Program-made: the position numbers and the translations under genes
Notes under the pieces: generated by a model
The model's database searches: none
What the model was told of the DNA's origin: nothing
Seen by the model: the letters and a program-made list of their open reading frames with translations, nothing else
Assembly: GCA_030770425.1 (NCBI GenBank)
Contig: JASJFT010000162.1
Span: 1-64,000 of the forward strand
Direction: 5' to 3'
Length of the DNA: 64,000 nt
Source: Darksidea phi
Lineage: Eukaryota; Ascomycota; Dothideomycetes; Pleosporales; Lentitheciaceae
In this document: piece after piece, positions 9,837 through 19,937 of the stretch
How the letters are laid out: every line of letters begins with the position of its first letter
How positions within the stretch are numbered: position 1 is the first letter of the stretch

Positions 9837-12008
9837 TCATTCGCCGTCCTCCTTCAAAACTCCCGAGAAACACAAGCTCACAACTCCACGCTCGTCGTAC
9901 AGGCTTGGAGTCTGGACCCCAGGGTGTAGGGCCATGATCTCGAACGCACTCGACGCCTTTAGCATTTTCCGCTCATTTATCCGCTCTACCATCTTGGAAC
10001 TAACATCCTCGAGCCTACCACTAGAGGTATAGTCCAACAATGGCACAGCCGCCTTAAAAGACCGGGCGGTAAGACTCGCAGATGCAGTTAGGGCCCTTGA
10101 GCGTGTAAGACTCTCGGCCGCATAGTCTAGCGCGGTCAACCCAGCTCCATCGCGACCGTTAGCCTGGATCCCCGCAGACAGTAGATATCGCAATAATTCC
10201 GGATATGACCTTTTCGCCGCGATGTGTAACAGAGTGCTTCCATCCCGAGCGCGAGCATTGATGTTGGCTCCTAAGGCTACCAGGTCGCGCATCTTCGCGA
10301 CAATGGCTATCTCATCAAGACTTCCATCAACAATTCGATTCACAAAGTCCATGACCGGAGTAGAACCCAGCTCGTCGTATCTGTTGATGTCCCTTTTGAT
10401 TACCCAAGGTACAAGCTCGTTCTTACGACAAAGCTCGGTAAGAGAACTTGATGTCCGTAAGAATTCATCTCCTCGAATGTATTCATGGAGCAGTGTTGTG
10501 CGCTTTCCATCAATTCTGAGTGAAGTCTCGGGTTCAGATAGCAGCAGGAATTGTTCAGAGATATACTGGCTCAGCCTTGCGTTGTTTGCATTCAACGCAA
10601 GGAAGTCTTTGAGGAACAACCCGGAAGAGTCTCGCGCCCAGGATAGACATCTCAATCTCTGCCTCCATCTCATATCATTCTCAGCCAAACTGATGAGCCA
10701 GTCGCCTTCGAAGTCTGTTGACGCGCATATGTACGAGAGAAAACTCCTCCCGTTGTGGTCAATGTGGTTAAAGTCGAAATGTCTTGTTTCAAGCCGGCGA
10801 ACGAAGCATTCAAATCCCGAAGAATGTGAAAGAGCGCTACAGCAGCATCGCTTGAGAGAGAAACGATCCAGATCAAGAAGAAACAAGAACGTTTGTCCAT
10901 CATCGTTGACGGTATTCACATCAACGACGTGGCGGAGAACCTCGCAGAGAATCTCGAGGGGTGCTCCAGATCTAGCAGCAAAGAACAGCGTTGTGTTCCC
11001 ATAAATGTCCGGGTTGTTGATTTGATGGAACCTTGGATCCTGTTGAGTCGACGTTCCGTCTGCTATCGGGCATCCCGACAAAAATGCCATAAACTTGCCC
11101 ATTGATTTCTCAGCTTCGTCTATACAAGAATGTACTTTGTTCAGAACCCAGTGAGGGATGGGACGGCCCGTTTGTCGCTCCAACGCAAAGTGTTCGTCGG
11201 CACGCGATTTCGCGTTATGGGCGATGACAGCGTCCTTGATATAACCATGGATGCACACCGGCTGCTTGGAGCAGCACATTTTTATCAAAGCTGCATTAGC
11301 CTGCAGCGCTTTGCTCTGATGGAGGTCCAACACGGCCGAACGGATGGGGTCCGTTTTTATTTCCGGTGGGTCCGGATTTTGCACGCCTTCCCTATCCATC
11401 ATGGATGACACAGAAACAGAACCACGGCTGGAACTCGAGAGCGTGCTGAGAGAAAACCTCATGTTCAAGACACTCTGGATCTCCAATATTAGCGAGGAGC
11501 TATAGCTGGCCCTTTTGAGGATGCTACGGATCTTTGCACTTCGACTTGATGTGACCGATCGGGAGTCATCGGAGATGGGCGTGTTTGAAAACTGATTTTC
11601 TTGGATAGGTTCGAGAGTGGACGATGTTCGAGGCATAGATAACGCCTGCGAAGTCTCCCTGGGCGAAGCAAGAGTATGGTGGTCTAGCAGATTAACTCCC
11701 GTATTCGTTGACAAACTGTTGTGCTCCGGGACATTAACAATTGATTCCGGAGACTCCAAGATTTCGAGTGTGAGATTCGACTGGTCCCAGAATCTACATT
11801 CCGTGCTCAGGTTGCGAGCATGTGCATGTAGGGAGCTGCTTCGCGAAACACGCTTTTTAGCCCGCAGCAATTGATCTTGGTGTCCCAGAATCCTTAAGAA
11901 CGCGATTCGTTTCCGCAAGACATATTTGTCCGGCGCAGAATACTGAGCGTAGCCTGTACCAAGAATGTTTCGAAGTAATTGCTGAGCGCGACGTTCTCTA
12001 TTTTCCAT
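9837..12008 (-). CDS. Ankyrin-repeat protein
   Basis: A 723-codon frame. The N-terminal half is Ser-rich and probably disordered. The C-terminal half carries ankyrin units: YGNTTLFFAARSGAP with a following helix (near residue 335), NHIDHNGRSFLSYIC (near 418) and the best-conserved one, ARDGSTLLHIAAKRSYPELL followed by GLTALDYAAE (near 590-640). No signal peptide, membrane segment or catalytic domain is visible, so a protein-interaction role is likely. The ATG at 12008 may not be the true start: a 49-nt intron (11998..12046, GTAAGT...TAG) would join this frame to an upstream exon starting at 12237, giving 783 residues and placing ATG 12008 inside the intron. I cannot choose between the two by sequence alone. 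Confidence 0.75.
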   Translation of the reverse strand: MENRERRAQQLLRNILGTGYAQYSAPDKYVLRKRIAFLRILGHQDQLLRAKKRVSRSSSLHAHARNLSTECRFWDQSNLTLEILESPESIVNVPEHNSLSTNTGVNLLDHHTLASPRETSQALSMPRTSSTLEPIQENQFSNTPISDDSRSVTSSRSAKIRSILKRASYSSSLILEIQSVLNMRFSLSTLSSSSRGSVSVSSMMDREGVQNPDPPEIKTDPIRSAVLDLHQSKALQANAALIKMCCSKQPVCIHGYIKDAVIAHNAKSRADEHFALERQTGRPIPHWVLNKVHSCIDEAEKSMGKFMAFLSGCPIADGTSTQQDPRFHQINNPDIYGNTTLFFAARSGAPLEILCEVLRHVVDVNTVNDDGQTFLFLLDLDRFSLKRCCCSALSHSSGFECFVRRLETRHFDFNHIDHNGRSFLSYICASTDFEGDWLISLAENDMRWRQRLRCLSWARDSSGLFLKDFLALNANNARLSQYISEQFLLLSEPETSLRIDGKRTTLLHEYIRGDEFLRTSSSLTELCRKNELVPWVIKRDINRYDELGSTPVMDFVNRIVDGSLDEIAIVAKMRDLVALGANINARARDGSTLLHIAAKRSYPELLRYLLSAGIQANGRDGAGLTALDYAAESLTRSRALTASASLTARSFKAAVPLLDYTSSGRLEDVSSKMVERINERKMLKASSAFEIMALHPGVQTPSLYDERGVVSLCFSGVLKEDGE

Positions 12009-13749
12009 CAGCAGAAGTCAAGGCTGCAGGCCGCGAGCACACTTACTTGGCCTTGAAGATGCCATTACTGAGAATGTTAAATAACAGTAGTATCTTGTTC
12101 AGTTGCAGGCCGCATAGGCGCAGCACGATGAGTTTCTTCTGCCATGAGCTGGACCAATCGCTCGGTCGGCCTCGGCTTCTTCTCGAACCCAGCCTAGCTG
12201 AAGAAGGTCGCTTTTCTATTCGATGTGGGAATGGCATCTTGCGAATCGGGCATTTGCAGAAAGAAATTGAAGTGAAGAAGAGGAGTAATCCGCATCGGCC
12301 TTTTTAACAGCAGCAATTGTGGTGTTGAAGCCAGTGATTTGCAAAACGATGACCACGATGAGCGCCAATATCAGCGCTAGGCAACTAAAGATCGTCACTG
12401 CCCCTAATCCGCGCATAAGCCAAACGCAATAATTCTTCGGATCTTATTGGATATTATCAGCAAGGTTCAAGCGAGGACTAATTAACCCGCGTCCACGACC
12501 GTGCACGAGCGTCCGAAATAAATTACAGCCTATGGATCGATCTTCAGCCTTGTTTCTCAGGCTTTGCTTATACGATTCCTTCACCGGAAGCTTGGCTGGT
12601 TTCTAATTGTGGCGGGGTTGAGAACCCGCAAAAACTTAAAGATCCACCGCAATAAATATCAATGGGTGAAGAGGTACACTTCGTGAATCGCAATAATACG
12701 GTGGCTACAGCACGATTCGAAGACACGACGGCGAAATAATTCGCAGGTTGCCGACGAAATAATGCAGCGAATGCGACCGAAACAATTCAACGGGCAAGGC
12801 CTATAAGATGAACATCTCCTTGCGCGTACCGCCACTTCCTCTAACTTCTTTCGACTACAGCGTGATACCTGGAGCGATAAAGCGAACAACGTCCATTGAT
12901 CAATCAGTGAATCAGCAACGACCGGCATGGGTGTTTCCGGTATGATATTCATTATTCTTTGGACTTCAGAGACTTACCATCACGGTTAGGTTCTACATCC
13001 ATGGAGGCTGCCTCCCTGTGCTCCAACATTATGCAGGTTGTGCTACAGCTGGGCATTATTCTGATCGTCTATCGGAGTCGTCGGCAATCGGGTAGCGACG
13101 ACCGAGGTTCGTGCTCTTTAACGCCTTGCTTCAAGTTGAACTACTTCTGAAGACAAACAGCGATTGCGACGTGTTGACGTTTCCGAACACCGCGTGTTGA
13201 AATCTTGGTCGACCCGCACCATCCTCACAGTACTCGTATTCTGCCTACGAACGAAGCCATGTCTCAGCATTTGGTATTTGGGTTTTAAAGTTACGTGAAT
13301 CGGGTCTGTACGCTTATGTCAACGGCTATTATGATGAAGACCAAGTTCCAATGTTTGCTTCAACAATCGTCACCACTGTCTTTACCACTCGTTATCATTA
13401 TATACGACTAATAAGTCCCCCATTGTACTGCCCTCCAGCTCAGATTGTAGTTCTTGCAATATGGGTTTTACAAATAGAGGATTATGAATTTCTGCAGTCC
13501 TAGTCAATTTTGTTTTCCATATACCGTCAGAATTGTGGCTACAAATTTGTTGTTGAACTTTGCGTGTGAGCGAAAGGCGCTGGAGAGTAGGAATCCACTT
13601 GGAGTGAAAGTGGCGTAGAGCCTGAAATAACTACATTTTAACTCGTGTGAGAATGTGAATCGCGTTGTCTCGGTTTGGAAAGGCTCGGTATTTGTAAAGA
13701 TGAGCAGATGAAAGCGACTTACCAAGGAACACACTCCGTGAAGGTCACA
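12009..13749. other. Intergenic stretch with only doubtful small frames
   Basis: Includes the possible first exon of the ankyrin gene (12047..12237, minus). A 66-codon minus frame at 12216..12416 has one strong hydrophobic segment near its N-terminus, but it ends without a usable splice donor and I cannot place it in a gene. From 12.5 to 13.7 kb I see only short unsupported frames. Confidence 0.45.
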
Positions 13750-14344
13750 TTAATCCCTCTTCCTCATAACCAACTTCGCTCCCGGACTCGGCACCAGCAC
13801 ATCTAGAAACTCAAAGTTCAGTCCCTCCTTACTCTCAAACTCACAGTCATAATTCATAACAAAATATATGGCAATGAACTTCGCCACATTGCTGACATGA
13901 AACCTTCCCGGACTGCAAGCGCACCGTCATTAGCTCGAAGAATACCTCACACCCGAGGGTTGATAACTTACCATGTAAGTTTCGAGTTTCCCCAAAACGG
14001 CCACTCCCCATATCCGTAGCCGCTCTCCCAGTACTCCTATGCCACTCCGGATCAAATCTTTCCGCATTTACGAGATGCACGGGAATGCGAAGGGAAAATG
14101 GGCGACCGCTATGCTGTAGTGAAATCAGCCGCTGTTAGGTACAATACCACTTCTTGAAATTTACCTTTTCTGCTCGGTCTATGAGCATGCGTCTTCCCTT
14201 CACTAGGAATTTCCATGGCTCTAGTAAGCGAAACCCGCATCCAGAGAAGAGGAGAAGGGAAAGAAGTAGCAAGACAAGCGGGATTGTGCAGATCATTGTC
14301 GTTGGGGAGGCGTTGGAGCCAAACGGTTGTGCAAGGAAAGTCAA
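13750..14344 (-). pseudogene. Cytochrome P450 remnant: membrane anchor joined to heme-binding end, middle deleted
   Basis: The 5' part (14344 downward) encodes a leucine-rich anchor, then PWKFLVKGRRMLIDRAEK, typical of fungal P450 N-termini. A 51-nt GT-AG intron (14114..14164) leads to HSGRPFSLRI. The frame then jumps directly to a C-terminal region, AERFDPEW, and, in another frame, to the heme-ligand motif WGNSKLTCPGRF, reached through an intron beginning GTAAGT near 13973. The tail ends at a stop at 13750-13752. Intact P450s have about 500 residues. Here roughly 300 to 350 residues between the N-terminal strand and the heme loop are missing, including the I-helix and ExxR. A frameshift separates the FDPEW and CPGRF parts. 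The locus cannot encode a working enzyme. Former substrate unknown. Confidence 0.7.
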
Positions 14345-14749
14345 GTGGAGGGGGTGTCTGCGTCAGCCGTGTTGGGGTCGAATAAGTAAGTACGTGCTGC
14401 GCCGTACGCCGCAATGAGTACCACACTTTCTGTCTTGGCACGAATCTGCGTTGCGCCGTGGGCGTGGCAGCCTAATAGCGCTGATAACTCTTAGTATTTG
14501 CCTATATGAATCATAATCTTAACTCCAAGCGTTGAACGTAATTAGCCGAATGAAATAGCTGCATCGTTTCACACGCCTGAAGTTTGTAGCACGCTTGTGA
14601 AGAAAGTCCGCATCGTACCTCGGCAAACCCATGAGTTACTCATCCATCACGACTTTGACAAATCGTTAACATCTACATCGCGGTGGCTCCCATCAATTCC
14701 CCGCCCTAATATTTTCCGTCATATCGCTGCAGCAGCTCTCCCACACACC
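14345..14749. promoter_or_regulatory. Divergent region between P450 remnant and thiolase-like gene
   Basis: About 400 bp that should contain the thiolase-like promoter. An in-frame ATG at 14597 would extend that protein by 51 residues, and a mitochondrial presequence cannot be excluded. I prefer the ATG at 14750. No clear TATA element. Confidence 0.45.
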
Positions 14750-16552
14750 ATGAGGCCTCCCTCAATCCCCATCATAATAGGCGTCGGCGACATCAAAAAC
14801 CGGTCTACCTTGCTCAAAGACGCCAGGGAACCTGCCACGCTGATCCACGAAGCAATACTCACCGCTATACAAGATGCCAGCGCTTCCGATACGCCGTCAC
14901 TACAGGCGGCAATTGATAGTATTGATGTGGTCAAGACGTGGACGTGGCCGTATCCCGATTTACCGGGTTTGCTAGCAGAGAAATTGAATGTGAAGTTGAA
15001 GCATAAGTTCTATTCGGAACATGGCGGTGATAAACCAGGGAAATTGCTCGATGAGGCGGCGCGGAGGATTGCGAGGGGCGAGTGTGGGGTTGCTATTGTA
15101 GCGGGCGGGGAGGCGTTGGCGTCATGTAAGTAGTATTTTGCGTCCTGAAAATAGTATGTTGGAAGACTATGATTGGGCGGTAGTTCGAAGATTGAGGAGC
15201 TGAAAATTCATAGTGACTGCATGCGCTGCCGCTCAGAAGTTACCACCACCCGGCTGGACGGCTCCTTCGGAAGCTGTGGATTCTGTCTTCACGCCCACCG
15301 GTAGGGATTATGGAACAAGTAAGATCCCTCTCTCACGATCCTTCCCGTCCAATCAACTCATATACCGCAGACCTCGGCGCCATCCATGACCTTGGTGCAC
15401 CTATTCACGTCTACCCGTTGTATGAAAATGCTTTCAGAGCGCACCGAGGTCAGAGTATCAAAGCAAATCACGAGGAGAGCACGAAGTTGTACGCCGAGTT
15501 TTCGAAAGTCGCGGAGAAGCAGCCGTACGCGTGGAATTACGGGAGGCATGATGATGAGAAGGTCATTGGAACGGTGAGTAAGAAGAACAGGATGATTGGG
15601 TTCCCTTGCATGTCTCCCCATTCTATCCTATTCCGACTTCACTTACAATTTAAATAGACCCACTCCTCATGAACGCCTTCAACACCGTAAACCTAGCCGC
15701 AGCCTGCATCCTCACATCGACATCGTTTGCACGTACTCTAGGCATCCCGGAGTCGAAATGGATATACCCCCTTGGAGGCGCCGGCACCTCGGATGCAGCA
15801 CACTTTTGGCACCGCCCAAATTACTACACCTCGCCCTCCATCTCCCGTTCCCTCGATGCCACATTTGATATTACGGGTGTTTCCAAAGACGACATCGATC
15901 TCTACGATCTCTACTCCTGCTTCCCTATCGTGCCGAAACTCGCAGCTCACCATATGGGCCTTTCAATCACCGGCGGCCCTAAGCCGCTTACTCTAATAGG
16001 CGGGTTAACGAGTTTCGGTGGCGCGGGCAACAACTATAGTATGCATGCGCTGACAGAAATGACGAGGCAGATCAGAGAGGGAAAGGGGAAGAAAGGACTG
16101 GTGCATTGTAACGGTGGGTGGTTGACGTATCAATATGTGGTTGTTTTGTCGAAAGAGCCGAGGAGCGACGGCGTGTACCCGGAGAAGAACCCGCTGCCGG
16201 AATATACTGATGTTGCTGCACCCGAGATCGAGGCCGAGGCCGAGGGTGAGGGTGTTGTTGAGGTATGTCTTATTCTCTTTCCCTCATCTATCTATATCTG
16301 GTAGTGACCACTGACTTCACACAGACCTATACTGTGGCGTATGAACGGGACGGCTCTCCGTCAAAAGGACACATTGTTGGCCGCTTGAAGAGCAATGGAA
16401 AGAGGTTCCTGGCGAACCATGGGGATGAGAGCACATTGCGGCAAATGGCGAGCGGGGCTAGCGAAATCGTAGGAAGGACCGGGTGGGTGTGGCAGGATGG
16501 CGAAGAGAAGAGCAGAGGGTTGTTTAGCTTTGAGAAAGGGGCGAAAATGTAG
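14750..16552 (+). CDS. Thiolase-family protein (SCP2/acetyl-CoA acetyltransferase-like), five exons
   Basis: Spliced model join(14750..15125, 15214..15318, 15371..15607, 15658..16262, 16325..16552), 516 residues. Frames match across every junction. Recognisable features are the N-terminal IIIGVGDIKN, the thiolase-fold segment GVAIVAGGEALAS, KKNRMIGFPYPLLMN, YDLYSCFPIV, the GGLTSFGGAGNNYS loop and HCNGGWLTYQ. The family degrades or builds acyl-CoA chains, often in peroxisomes. The usual nucleophilic Cys region reads SLTACAAAQ, so the chemistry is uncertain. The C-terminus (GAKM) is not a canonical PTS1. Intron 3 (15608..15657) has a GC donor: only this choice gives the conserved FPYPLLMN in frame. 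The neighbouring P450 remnant could once have shared a lipid or secondary-metabolite role, but that is inference. Confidence 0.85.
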
Positions 16553-16881
16553 TGTATGGTGAATCTACCAATCCATGGGGTAAAGACCGCTCGGAGTACC
16601 TCATAGCTCAATGATGTTGATCAGAGCCCGGGCAACGGCTACTAAAGCTCGGGATACGAAGTCGGCAAAGCTGATCAAGAGGGGTGTCAAGCACCTAATC
16701 CCCTTACACTGGGAACGCCGCGGTCTCGCCAGCTATCGTTCGTTCTGAAATGCCTTTTTCTCGTAATGTCCAAGCACCCGATGACGCTCTCCTCTCGCCT
16801 TTCCCACTGGCCCGCATCGACGCGCTATGCCAAGGCCCGCTTACGGTTTACGCACCGCTTATCTAACATACTCACGTGATC

Positions 16882-17346
16882 TTACGCACGTGCCACCGGC
16901 TCAGGGTTTATAAGCACTCCCTCGGCCCCAAACTCTCGTTCATACTTGTCAGTCCCTCCCTCTCCACCCCTAAACTTTGAACAAGCCTTGCTAACTCTTC
17001 CTAGACCTTGTTGGGAGTCTTTGGGATCATGAATCCAGAGCTCAGTTTTGATCGCCTCCATTGCACAGCGGGGTGCGGTCAAGGCTTGAGTGTCCTTCGG
17101 GGCTCTCACCGGCGCAATTTTTGCTGGTCGTTCGCATATGTGCGGTTCTTTTTCATTGATGCGTTCGCTCGGGCGGTGCGTTGAGGAAGAAGGTTCCTTT
17201 TCTAGGCTGTTTGTGCGCGGTGAGGTGCGTTGCGATGGGCTTGCTGGCTGTCGTAGGCTTGGAGTGTGCGCTGGGGCGTGAAGGCTCTGCGGGTGGGTCT
17301 CGGGAATTGCTGGCCCCGCAACGCTCTTTGCGAACCGACGCAACAT
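16882..17346 (-). CDS. Possible small protein, Ser/Pro-rich start and conserved-looking end
   Basis: A 154-codon minus frame. The first two thirds are rich in Ser, Pro, Arg and His and look disordered. The end (IKTELWIHDPKDSQQG, then YEREFGAEGVLINPEPVARA) has the balanced composition of real protein. A 51-nt GT...AG intron with a CTGAC branch site (between LGR and YEREF) could be spliced out without changing the frame. No signal peptide or known domain. I do not recognise it. It could also be a spurious frame. Confidence 0.35.
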   Translation of the reverse strand: MLRRFAKSVAGPAIPETHPQSLHAPAHTPSLRQPASPSQRTSPRTNSLEKEPSSSTHRPSERINEKEPHICERPAKIAPVRAPKDTQALTAPRCAMEAIKTELWIHDPKDSQQGLGRVSKACSKFRGGEGGTDKYEREFGAEGVLINPEPVARA

Positions 17347-19350
17347 GTGCGTGGGTGGCGTCGAAGGGTGTCGTTTTCATCTCAATGCAGTATGCGTGCT
17401 GCGGTGAGTCGTGGTCTCGCAGATGTCAACGATGGAAATCCTGCTGCATCCACACGAACGTTTTCGCTCTAATCTCTCACATGCGTCATCAGCTTCCGCC
17501 TCCTTCAAGTGTCACCGCCAGTGGTTGTACGGGCTCTGCATCCAGATTTTAGCGGCTCATTCTTCCAGTTGCTTCATGTGTATGCGCCTTTCAAAAGCCA
17601 ATCACCAACGCCGACCCTGAGCATCGGTAATGCGCAGAGCTATTGAAAGCCTCTGTACTATATCACTAATATCACTAGGCGCGAACAGATCTTATGCTTG
17701 ACTCGGTCTTCAACGAGCTGATTATTACCCAGCTGATGCGGCTTCAAGATGAGGGAAGCTTGTCGTGTTCCTCGTTCCTGCAAGGTCCGGCATGTCGTAA
17801 AGGTGCATTCGCATCTGAGCCAACACCGACAGTGCAATTTACGTACAGACGTTGTATTGTCCGTGTCTAAGGAAACGCCACGTAACGTACCAAGCAACTA
17901 TCGAACCGCCATACTTCTGCATGGCTGCATTGACAATTTATTCCTCTTAGCGTGCACTAATCATTCGCTCTTGATCGCTCTACGCGGACCCGAACGACAG
18001 GCACAAGGCGTTCAACTGCAGATTGCGGGGAGGGCAGAATTTACACGCATACTAGACATTATGGTAATGCGGACCGAGTATGGGGTTTTGCGAATGCGGG
18101 CGATCCTCAGCTAAGGTTGCCTAAGAGCATGACGGAAACAGTCTGTGTAGAGAACTCGATCTCGGTTCGATTATTCTACTATACTTCCAATGGTATTGCG
18201 ATCCCGGCACACTCGTGGTCCTGTCGGTTGCTGACAGCTAGGTAACGGCGGCATGCTGATCTCGCGGAGTCGAACCAGGCTTCTGGCCTCCACCATTTGC
18301 TTGTGCAACGATACACCACATTATAGTGACAGCTCAATCATGGGGACGAAGGCAATGGTGCTGTCATTAGCACCTCTTAAGTTCCACGACTATGCGTTGG
18401 CCACTATCTGCTCCATCAATAACGACCAGTCACTCTGAAGCTCCGTGCTAGTCGGTTACCTCCACACCTGGTCAAGGACGGAGCCCACAGAATCATGCGA
18501 TAGTTGCATCACACTGCAATATCGACCAATCACACGACATATGCACCATGCGCACGGTAGTGGCAATGTACTCCGCGCCATGGAAGAGTGTCGATACGAA
18601 GTAGATACGCCTGCGGGGAAGCGCCAAAAATTATGTCAACGTGTGAGATGGCTAAGGTGGGCATGGTATTTGAATATCGCTGTATGTACTTGCACCGCAA
18701 GATGCGTTGACACGCTCTCCGATGTTCATATCTAGGTGCATCGACCTCGCGGAACCGGGAAATGCACCTCGGATGGATATTTGTGAGCTAGAAGACCAGG
18801 CAACGAACTAATAACTTCAATCACGCCACGCATGCCTGGCCCCAACAGTTTTGCCCAAAAAAATCAAGACGCACGAACACGAGGCAACACGGTCAGCTTC
18901 GCGGTGTAGACACTTACTCGGAGTGCCAACTGCACTGTTTTACATCCTGCCTAAAATTCTAGCCTCACAGGCATTCGTAGGCGGTCACGGGCATGTAGAT
19001 GTCCAAGAACAGGACAAGCGACGATGCGGTATGATGCCAGCGTACGTTCAATCCAATTTCTACCAGCTCATGTAACGGAAACCGAGAATGCCATCCCGAT
19101 GTCACCGATAGCAACACCCCGAAATTGCTGTGTGATGAAGTCATGGGCGCTACGAGCGAGACTGTGAGCGGTGGGATAATGAAATAAACCACGAAGACGC
19201 GCATGCAGGGGCGATTTGTACGTGGAAACTCTACAGAGCTTGACAGAGGCAGGTGAACACTCAGACCAGTACGACCGCAATCGACGATCTCAAGAGCACG
19301 TCCAACATTATTCGGTCGATGAAGGCTGTTCGAAAGACGTACAGAAGGTC

Positions 19351-19357
19351 TATATAA
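19351..19357 (+). promoter_or_regulatory. TATA box of the hydrophobin gene
   Basis: TATATAA at 120 bp before the ATG at 19477, followed by CT/CA-rich leader sequence typical of strongly expressed fungal genes. Confidence 0.7.
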
Positions 19358-19476
19358 ACCCTCTTCATCATCGCTCAAAAGTCCATCATCAGCATCCAGA
19401 CTTCTCCAGTTCATTTCCAACCCACCAGCTGTCAAACAATCTTCGCTTTCCAAGCACCAAGCACCAAACGTTCAAA

Positions 19477-19937
19477 ATGAAGAGCTTTGTCGCTATTCTC
19501 TCCCTCGCCGTCTTGGCCACTGCCTCTCCCATGCTTGAGGCCCGCACCGCGCCCAGCAGCCCCAAGGAGGCCAGCGATGCCTGTGGCGACAGTGTGGTTT
19601 CTTGCTGCAACGTCTCCAACGCGGAGAACAGCTCTGGCCTCATCAGCGCCATTGTCGGACCCATTGCCTCCAATGGCTGCATTGGTGTTGGCATTCAGGC
19701 CAGTGAGTGCTATCTCCTGTACTGCATTTGGCAGCTCGGTTGCTAACAATGGACAGTCAACCTCTTGAACGGTATTACCAGTACTGGTGGAATGTGCGGT
19801 AACAACGAGGTCAAGTGCTGCTCCGGCAACAAAAACTCTGTAAGCTCTCCCGATGCGATCTTCGTTATCAGCGAAGAGATCCACCAACATTTTCCTAGGG
19901 CCTCCTCGTCATCGATCTCTCGTGCTCCAGCTTGTAA
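19477..19937 (+). CDS. Class I hydrophobin
   Basis: Three exons, join(19477..19702, 19757..19839, 19899..19937), give 115 residues. An N-terminal signal peptide (MKSFVAILSLAVLATAS) precedes the mature protein. The eight-cysteine hydrophobin pattern is complete: C, CC, C, C, CC, C, with spacings of about 6, 23, 20, 6 and 14 residues between the successive groups. The long C3-C4 spacing fits class I. The eighth Cys lies in a last exon of only 39 nt (GLLVIDLSCSSL), reached by a GTAAGC...CCTAG intron. The protein should be secreted and self-assemble at hyphal or spore surfaces. Both introns are 54 and 59 nt with GT-AG ends. Good TATA box upstream. Confidence 0.92.

Larger units (their letters stand above)
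16553..19476. other. Long gene-poor stretch
   Basis: About 2.9 kb with one low-confidence small gene (16882..17346, listed separately) and the hydrophobin promoter at the right end. The other frames are short and lack recognisable domains or splice-consistent extensions. Confidence 0.5.

Noticed and set aside
17749..18114. 121-codon plus frame
   Set aside because: No domain, signal or splice-consistent extension. Composition is like random sequence.
18265..18300. Minus-strand ggttcgactcc, like a tRNA B box
   Set aside because: The flanking stem has a mismatch and there is no A box or acceptor stem.
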